From: Actinomycetota bacterium
GTDB lineage: Bacteria > Actinomycetota > Acidimicrobiia > IMCC26256 > PALSA-555
Direction: 5' to 3'
DNA: 64,000 nucleotides
NCBI GenBank assembly: GCA_016870355.1
Contig: VGBR01000006.1
Location: 62,001-126,000, forward strand
A program made the translations under genes and the position numbers. The notes under the pieces were generated by a model that made no database searches, was not told the DNA's origin, and saw nothing but the letters and a program-made list of their open reading frames with translations. Below, piece after piece: positions 59,444-64,000 of the stretch (the stretch's first letter is position 1; each line of letters begins with the position of its first letter).

Positions 59444-60022
59444 ATGCAGAAGCTCACCACCGCTGACATCAAGGACCTCCGCGAGTACGAGCGCGAACGC
59501 GAGACGTTCCTCGCCGACGTCATCAAGATGAAGAAGCGTCGAAGAGTGAAGCTCGGTGAGCTCATGTCGATCGTCTTCGAGAACGCGACCACGATGCGGT
59601 TCCAGATCCAGGAGATGGCTCGCGCCGAGAAGATGCTCCACGACGAGCAGATTGCCCAGGAGCTCGAGGTCTACAACGCGCTCATCCCAGAGGATGGTGA
59701 GCTGCGGGCGACGTGCTTCATCGAGATCGAGGAGAACGCGGAGCTGCGCGAGTGGTTGCCGAGGCTCGTCGGCATCGAAGACCACGTCCATGTCGTCTTC
59801 GGTGACGACAAGGTCAGCGCCCGCGAAGAGGACGCCGAGCGCCTGACCCGTGAGGACATCACCTCCACCGTCCACTACTTCACGTTCTCGTTCACTGCGG
59901 AGCAGGAGACGGTGTTCGCAGCCGGTCCCTCGCGGATCGTCGTGGACCACCCCGAGTACCAGGCCGAGGCGGTGCTGACCGACGAGCAGCGAATCGAGCT
60001 GGCGGGGGACTTCGCGGCGTAG
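59444..60022 (+). CDS. DUF3501 family protein
   Basis: A 192-residue soluble protein. It begins with MQKLTTADIKDLREYERERE, contains a basic KMKKRRRVKLGELMS stretch, an FENATTMRFQIQEMARAE helix, and a mixed region ending FAAGPSRIVVDHPEYQAEA. This is the DUF3501 family, known mainly by co-occurrence with rubrerythrin and GlpC-like Fe-S proteins. No catalytic residue is assigned. ATG 59444 lies two bases after the previous stop, so it is the third gene of the operon. Its TAG stop is also the first three bases of the dut -10 box. Confidence 0.83.
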   Translation: MQKLTTADIKDLREYERERETFLADVIKMKKRRRVKLGELMSIVFENATTMRFQIQEMARAEKMLHDEQIAQELEVYNALIPEDGELRATCFIEIEENAELREWLPRLVGIEDHVHVVFGDDKVSAREEDAERLTREDITSTVHYFTFSFTAEQETVFAAGPSRIVVDHPEYQAEAVLTDEQRIELAGDFAA

Positions 60023-60025
60023 GTT
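60020..60025 (+). promoter_or_regulatory. -10 box (TAGGTT) for dut, overlapping a stop codon
   Basis: TAGGTT begins at the TAG stop of the DUF3501 gene and ends seven bases before GTG 60033. No Shine-Dalgarno sequence is present, so dut is likely leaderless in addition to any read-through. Confidence 0.5.
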
Positions 60026-60032
60026 CGGCTCC

Positions 60033-60470
60033 GTGCAGATCGAATTCACGAAGCTCGATCCAGCGGCCGAGGCGCCGGCGCAGCAGCACGCGCACGACGC
60101 TGGCTACGACCTGCACGCCAACGAAGAAGTCGAGCTCGCGCCGGCAGGGGGGCGTGCGTTGGTGCCTACCGGTCTGGCCGTCGCGATCCCCGAGGGCTAC
60201 GCCGGTCTGGTGATGCCGCGCTCAGGGCTCGCGCTCAAGCACGGCATCACCTGCCTCAACACACCGGGGCTGATCGATCCTCTCTATCGCGGCGAGCTGA
60301 AGGTGCTGCTCGTCAACACCGACCCGTCCGAGCGCTACACCGTCAATCGTGGCGACCGCATCGCACAGCTCGTGATCACCAAGGTCGAGTCACTCGTCGA
60401 CTGGCACGAAGTCGACACCCTCGACGAGACCACCCGCGACACCTACGGCTTCGGCAGCACCGGCCGCTAG
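60033..60470 (+). CDS. dut: dUTP diphosphatase (dUTPase)
   Basis: A 145-residue homotrimeric dUTPase, hydrolysing dUTP to dUMP and pyrophosphate and so keeping uracil out of DNA. All five motifs are present: HDAGYDLHA (1), MPRSGLALKHG (2), NTPGLIDPLYRGEL (3), RGDRIAQLVI (4) and RDTYGFGSTGR (5). GTG 60033 follows TAGGTT by seven bases. A covarying hairpin (60478-60525) begins eight bases after its stop. Confidence 0.95.
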   Translation: MQIEFTKLDPAAEAPAQQHAHDAGYDLHANEEVELAPAGGRALVPTGLAVAIPEGYAGLVMPRSGLALKHGITCLNTPGLIDPLYRGELKVLLVNTDPSERYTVNRGDRIAQLVITKVESLVDWHEVDTLDETTRDTYGFGSTGR

Positions 60471-60477
60471 CAGCAAG

Positions 60478-60525
60478 TTTTGGCGTCGAAAATCCACCGT
60501 AGAGGTGGGTTGTGCGACGCCAAAA
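60478..60525. repeat. Structured hairpin element, member B
   Basis: TTTTGGCGTCG (60478-60488) pairs perfectly with CGACGCCAAAA (60515-60525). Inside, CCACC (60494-60498) pairs with GGTGG (60504-60508) around GTAGA, followed by GTTG. The AGAG-N-TGGGTTG core and spacing match member A at 32867-32913. It lies between dut and the next promoter and could also act as a terminator. Confidence 0.6.
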
Positions 60526-60553
60526 GATGGATTGCGCCGAAATCCGGGACGAG

Positions 60554-60559
60554 TAGCGT
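60554..60559 (+). promoter_or_regulatory. -10 box (TAGCGT) for the LLM oxidoreductase gene
   Basis: TAGCGT ends eight bases before GTG 60568, with no ribosome-binding site. Confidence 0.5.
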
Positions 60560-60567
60560 GCGGCGCC

Positions 60568-61512
60568 GTGGCGCACGACCGGAAGTTCCGCTTCGGTGTG
60601 ATGGCGTTGAGCGCCGCGTCGGGCAAGGAGTACCGCGAGACGGCGCGCAAGGCACAAGACCTCGGGTTCTCCACCCTGTATGTGCCCGACCACTTCGTCG
60701 ACCATCCCTTCGGGCCGTTCCCGGCGATGGCGATGGCCGCCGAAGCGACCGACACGCTGCGGGTCGGTTCGCTCGTGCTCGGCAATGACTACCGGCACCC
60801 GGTCGTCGTCGCTCGTGACGCGGCAACGCTCGACCTTCTCTCCGACGGGCGGCTCGAGCTCGGGCTCGGCGCGGGCTGGATGACCGTCGACTACGAGAAG
60901 GCGGGCATGCCGCTGGACGCTCCGGGCGTTCGGGTCGACCGGCTCGAGGAGTCGCTGGCGGTCGTCAAGGGCCTGATGGCCGACGGTGAGTTCTCGTTCG
61001 AGGGCGAGCACTACACGATCACCGGCCTCGACGGGATGCCCAAGCCCGTGCAGAAGCCGCACCCACCGATCGTGATCGGTGGTGGCGCGCCGCGTGTCCT
61101 GCGCCTTGCTGGCCGGGAAGCACAGATCGTCGGCATCAACGCCAACCTCAAGAACGGCGTTGCCAACGATCCGAGCACCGCACCATCGATGAACCCGGCG
61201 GCCACCGACAAGAAGCTCGGTTGGGTTCGCGAAGGCGCAGGCGACAAGTTCGACCACATCGAGATCCAGTCCTTCGCCGGCTTCACGATGTTCACTGACG
61301 ACTCGAAGTCGATCGCCGAGGCGATGGCGCCGACGTTCGAGTGCACGGCCGAAGAAGTCCTCGACAGCCCGGTCGGGCTCGTGGGCACCGTCGACGAGAT
61401 GATCGAGACGATCCATCGGCGCCGCGAGCGGTGGCAGATGAGCTACCACGTCGTCGGCTCCGAAGTGATGGACGAGTTCGCACCTGTCGTGGCCAAGCTG
61501 GCCGGAACGTGA
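60568..61512 (+). CDS. LLM-class (F420-dependent type) oxidoreductase A
   Basis: A 314-residue luciferase-like TIM-barrel enzyme. FRFGVMALSAASGKEYRETARKAQDLGFSTLYVPDHF (in parts) starts the barrel, LRVGSLVLGNDYRHPVVVARDAATLDLLSDGRLELGLGAGW is the central family block, and PKPVQKPHPPIVIGGGAPRVLRLAG the cofactor-phosphate region. It is likely F420-dependent; substrate unknown. The frame opens earlier, but GTG 60568 follows TAGCGT. A close paralogue begins 11 bases downstream. Confidence 0.85.
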   Translation: MAHDRKFRFGVMALSAASGKEYRETARKAQDLGFSTLYVPDHFVDHPFGPFPAMAMAAEATDTLRVGSLVLGNDYRHPVVVARDAATLDLLSDGRLELGLGAGWMTVDYEKAGMPLDAPGVRVDRLEESLAVVKGLMADGEFSFEGEHYTITGLDGMPKPVQKPHPPIVIGGGAPRVLRLAGREAQIVGINANLKNGVANDPSTAPSMNPAATDKKLGWVREGAGDKFDHIEIQSFAGFTMFTDDSKSIAEAMAPTFECTAEEVLDSPVGLVGTVDEMIETIHRRRERWQMSYHVVGSEVMDEFAPVVAKLAGT

Positions 61513-61523
61513 GGATCTGACCA

Positions 61524-62465
61524 ATGGCCCATGACCACAAGTTCCGCTTCGGCGTGCAGGTGTCGACCGCGTCATCCGCCGAGGACTGGAAGCACAAGGC
61601 GCGCAAGATCGAAGCGCTCGGCTACTCGACGCTGTACATGCCCGACCACTTCATCGACGACCAGCTCGCGCCGATGGTGGCGATCTCGTTCGCGGCCGCC
61701 TACACCGACGACCTCAAGATCGGTCACCTCGTGCTCGGCAACGACTACAAGCACCCCGCCGTTGCCGCCAAAGAAGGCGCGACCATCGACGTGCTCTCCG
61801 GCGGCCGACTCGAGTTCGGCCTTGGCGCGGGATGGATGCAGACCGACTACGACGCGCTCGGCATGCCGTACGACCCGCCAGGCACCCGCGTCGAACGCCT
61901 CGAAGAGGCGCTCGCAGTGTGCAAGGGCGCGTGGTCGGGCAAGCCGTTCAACCTCAAGGGCACGCACTACGAGGTCACCGACTACACCGGCAGCCCCGCC
62001 ACGGTGCAGAAGCCACACCCGCCCATCGTCGTCGGCGGTGGCGCACCGCGGGTGCTGCGCCTCGCCGGCCGAGAAGCCGACATCGTCGGCATCAACCCGA
62101 ACCTGCGCAAGGGCGCGATCACTGCCGACGCCGTGCAATCCGCGACGGCTGAGGGCACCAAGCAGAAGATCGAGTGGGTGAAGGAAGGCGCGGGCAAGCG
62201 GTTCAAGGACATCGAGCTCCAGATCCGTTACTTCCTCGCGTCCATCACCGATGATGCGTTGGGCTTTGCCGGCGCGGTCGCAGCCGGGTTCGGCATGAGC
62301 GGGGAGGACGCGCTTGAGTCAGGTGTCGCACTCGTCGGCACCGTCGACGAGTGCATTGACACGCTCAAACGTCGTCGCGACGAGTGGGGTGTCAGCTACG
62401 CGGTGCTGGGCGACGACACGTACGAAGCGTTCGCACCGGTCGTTGCCGCACTTGCCGGCACCTGA
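61524..62465 (+). CDS. LLM-class (F420-dependent type) oxidoreductase B
   Basis: A 313-residue paralogue of the preceding gene, with almost the same N-terminus (AHDHKFRFGVQVSTASSAED), GRLEFGLGAGWMQTDYDALG, PATVQKPHPPIVVGGGAPRVLR and the C-terminal ending FAPVVAALAGT. The pair probably arose by tandem duplication followed by divergence, and may act on different members of one substrate class or as a heteromer. ATG 61524 has GAGGAT upstream, and a VOC gene follows after 11 bases, forming an operon. Confidence 0.87.
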   Translation: MAHDHKFRFGVQVSTASSAEDWKHKARKIEALGYSTLYMPDHFIDDQLAPMVAISFAAAYTDDLKIGHLVLGNDYKHPAVAAKEGATIDVLSGGRLEFGLGAGWMQTDYDALGMPYDPPGTRVERLEEALAVCKGAWSGKPFNLKGTHYEVTDYTGSPATVQKPHPPIVVGGGAPRVLRLAGREADIVGINPNLRKGAITADAVQSATAEGTKQKIEWVKEGAGKRFKDIELQIRYFLASITDDALGFAGAVAAGFGMSGEDALESGVALVGTVDECIDTLKRRRDEWGVSYAVLGDDTYEAFAPVVAALAGT

Positions 62466-62476
62466 CCCGCACCGAC

Positions 62477-62911
62477 GTGGAGCCTCGACTTGGTCACGTC
62501 GGGTTGACGGTCAACGACCTCGACGCGTCGATCGAGTTCTACAGGGATGTCATCGGCATGCAGCTGATGATGCGCCTCGACAGCGGTGGCGAGTGGTTTG
62601 ACGAGCTCACCCGCAACCGTGGTGCCGAGATCGACGTCGCGATGTTGGAGCTCGGCGGATCGACGCTCCAGCTCGTGGAATACCGGCGCGCCGGTGGTGA
62701 CCCGGCGCCCGTCTCGCACAACCGACCTGGCACTGCGCACCTGTCGATCGAGGTCGACGACGTCGACGCCCGTCACGCCGCCATCGTCAGCAGCGGTCGA
62801 CACCACCCGACCGCGATCGTGGACATCGCCGGAATCGGCGCCCGCAGCTTCTACGTCGAAGACCCCGACGGAGTGCCGGTCGAGCTCCTCCAGATGCCTG
62901 CCCGCACCTGA
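62477..62911 (+). CDS. VOC/glyoxalase-superfamily protein
   Basis: A 144-residue protein with two beta-alpha-beta-beta-beta units. RLGHVGLTVNDLDASIEFYRDVIGM (in parts, about 4-28) has the first metal-ligand His, TAHLSIEVDDVDARHAAI the second, and FYVEDPDGVPVELLQMP the conserved DPDG-x-x-x-E ending with the Glu ligand. It resembles glyoxalase I/extradiol-dioxygenase-like proteins such as methylmalonyl-CoA epimerase; substrate unknown. GTG 62477 is used because conserved sequence starts there; the longer frame shadows the LLM gene. Confidence 0.83.
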   Translation: MEPRLGHVGLTVNDLDASIEFYRDVIGMQLMMRLDSGGEWFDELTRNRGAEIDVAMLELGGSTLQLVEYRRAGGDPAPVSHNRPGTAHLSIEVDDVDARHAAIVSSGRHHPTAIVDIAGIGARSFYVEDPDGVPVELLQMPART

Positions 62912-62954
62912 CGATCAGGTCCTTGGTGGCGGCCTCGGGGGGTAGGCACCCAGA

Positions 62955-63056
62955 ATGGCTGCACCCCGCGCCGCGAAAGGACTCATCGTGACCGAGCTCG
63001 TTCAGCGCAAGATCCTCGGCGGAAGCGCGATCGAGGCGTATCGGCTCCCGCTCTGA
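62955..63056 (+). pseudogene. Amidohydrolase_2 C-terminal remnant (candidate)
   Basis: A 33-codon frame in the 158-base gap between VOC and SDR genes. Its end, VQRKILGGSAIEAYRLPL, resembles the C-terminal K-I-L-G-G-N-x-x-x-L/Y-x-L motif of Amidohydro_2 proteins, where that segment forms the last helix. Nothing upstream restores the rest of such a gene. It is probably a deletion remnant, or less likely a small expressed ORF. Confidence 0.4.
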
Positions 63057-63069
63057 TGGTCCGCTCCTG

Positions 63070-63864
63070 ATGGACCTTGGGCTCGAAGGCCGCGTCGCGC
63101 TGGTCACTGGCGGGAGCCAGGGAATCGGCCGCGAGATCGCGCTCACACTGGCGACGGAAGGCGCGGACGTCGCCATCTGCGCCCGCCGGGAACAGGTAGT
63201 CGACGCGACGACCGCCGACCTACGAGCGCTTGGCCGAGACGCGCTCGGCGTCGTCGCCGACGTTGCAACGACCTCCGGCGTTCAGCGCGTGTCCGACGCG
63301 GTGCACGAGCACTTCGGCCGTGTCGACATCCTCATCAACAATGCAGGCAAGAGCTCGATGAAGGCGCTGCTCGACCTCACTGACGAGGACTGGTACGCCA
63401 GCATCGACCTCAACCTCATGAGCGCAGTGCGCATGTCGCAAGCGTTCGTTCCTGGCATGCGGGAGCGCGGGTGGGGACGGATCGTCAACATCTCCTCACG
63501 TCAGGGTCGAGAGCCGGACGAGTTCTTCGGCCCGTACGCGGCGTCAAAGGCTGCGCTCATCAACTTCTCGAAGACGCAGTCCAACGCGTTCTCGCGCGAC
63601 GGCGTGCTCACGAACTGCGTCGTCCCGGGACTCATCAAGGGCGAAGGAGTCCAAGCTGCCGCGGAGAAGAGCGCCGAGGTGACCGGCAAGACCGTGGAGG
63701 AGGTGTACGAAGCCACGCTGCGCAAGCGACCCATCCCGATCGGTCGGATGGGAGAGCCGAGTGACGTCTCGGGGCTCGTCGCACTGCTCGTCTCCGAACG
63801 TGGGTCGTGGATCACCGGCTCGTGCTTCACGGTCGACGGCGGCATCGTGCGCAGCGACCGGTAG
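63070..63864 (+). CDS. Short-chain dehydrogenase/reductase
   Basis: A 264-residue classical SDR. VTGGSQGIGREIAL is the NAD(P) loop (about 13), ILINNAGKS the NNAG structural motif, IVNISSRQGREPDEFFGPYAASKAALINF the catalytic Ser and Tyr-x3-Lys (in parts, about 138-164), and ITGSCFTVDGGIVRS the C-terminal family end. It interconverts a hydroxyl and ketone, probably in a fatty-acid or steroid-like route judging from the acyl-CoA dehydrogenase next door. ATG 63070 is the start used; no strong Shine-Dalgarno sequence is seen. Confidence 0.9.
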   Translation: MDLGLEGRVALVTGGSQGIGREIALTLATEGADVAICARREQVVDATTADLRALGRDALGVVADVATTSGVQRVSDAVHEHFGRVDILINNAGKSSMKALLDLTDEDWYASIDLNLMSAVRMSQAFVPGMRERGWGRIVNISSRQGREPDEFFGPYAASKAALINFSKTQSNAFSRDGVLTNCVVPGLIKGEGVQAAAEKSAEVTGKTVEEVYEATLRKRPIPIGRMGEPSDVSGLVALLVSERGSWITGSCFTVDGGIVRSDR

Positions 63865-63874
63865 CGCGTCGCGC

Positions 63875-64000
63875 ATGGACTTCGAGTTCACCGAGGAAGA
63901 GGAAGCGTTCCGCACGGAGCTGAGCGACTTCCTCGACGCCGAAGTGCCCGACTGGTGGCAGGGCATGTTCACCGAAGACGAGCGGGCCATGCCGTTCACC
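63875..64000 (+). CDS. Acyl-CoA dehydrogenase, N-terminal fragment
   Basis: Forty-two codons from ATG 63875 to the window end. MDFEFTEEEEAFRTELSDFL is the typical N-terminal helix of bacterial acyl-CoA dehydrogenases, followed by DAEVPDWWQGMFTEDER. It begins ten bases after the SDR stop, so the two are likely co-transcribed. The rest, including FAD and active-site regions, lies outside the window. Confidence 0.8.
   Translation, partial: MDFEFTEEEEAFRTELSDFLDAEVPDWWQGMFTEDERAMPFT

Noticed and set aside
1-64000. CRISPR arrays, tRNA/rRNA genes, transposases, phage or secretion-system genes
   Set aside because: No regularly spaced direct repeats, cloverleaf or ribosomal sequence, or mobile-element protein was seen on either strand.

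Overview
The window is high-GC, gene-dense chromosomal DNA from a free-living actinobacterium. Abundant acyl-CoA dehydrogenases, LLM-type (F420-dependent style) oxidoreductases, two AftD-like giant arabinofuranosyltransferase homologues, a SCP2-thiolase-like protein and TANNNT promoters with leaderless starts fit an uncultured Acidimicrobiia-type lineage best. This placement is inference, because no rRNA or tRNA gene is present. No prophage, IS element, CRISPR array or plasmid gene was seen. No gene-free stretch exceeds about 160 bases.

Layout. 1-900: the end of an acyl-CoA dehydrogenase, a GAGCG-rich repeat and an unknown 225-residue protein. 900-19640: an envelope polysaccharide/glycolipid region with GT2, GT4, GT39/GT-C enzymes, an acyltransferase-3, two membrane spermidine-synthase-like proteins, three methyltransferases and the first AftD-like protein, which is translationally coupled to GT2-DUF2304-methyltransferase genes. 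19650-25730: catabolic genes (D-aminoacylase-like amidohydrolase, secreted endonuclease/phosphatase-like protein, IolB-like isomerase, zinc dehydrogenase, VOC protein, LLM oxidoreductase). 25727-29062: two more GT-C enzymes and an O-methyltransferase. 29180-29650: a pseudogene with two compensating frameshifts. 29747-33409: MBL-fold protein, class II aldolase, 2-hydroxyacid dehydrogenase and SRPBCC protein. 33490-38381: enoyl-CoA hydratase, TLP1-like thiolase homologue, acyl-CoA dehydrogenase and APH-like kinase. The last two resemble the two halves of ACAD10/ACAD11. 38494-42720: the second AftD-like protein. 42683-47305: a four-subunit 2-oxoacid:ferredoxin oxidoreductase coupled to an acyl-CoA dehydrogenase under a TetR regulator. 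47370-56122: acyl-CoA ligases, a DEDDh exonuclease and a branched-chain amino-acid-type ABC transporter with a fused LivH-LivM permease. 56146-60470: a divergent ketol-acid reductoisomerase homologue, a Fur/PerR regulator, the rubrerythrin/Fe-S oxidoreductase/DUF3501 trio and dUTPase. 60568-64000: two paralogous LLM oxidoreductases, a VOC protein, an amidohydrolase remnant, an SDR and the start of another acyl-CoA dehydrogenase.

Two themes recur. First, many start codons lie 6-9 bases behind a TANNNT -10 box, with no Shine-Dalgarno sequence, implying leaderless mRNAs. Second, operon genes are joined by ATGA, GTGA or TTGA overlaps. The most unusual non-coding signal is a pair of intergenic hairpins at 32867-32913 and 60478-60525. 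They share a core and loop layout but have compensatory changes in their stems. Other points worth following up are a symmetric divergent promoter at 56122-56146, an acyl-CoA ligase lacking its catalytic lysine, and the Fur-rubrerythrin-DUF3501 locus.
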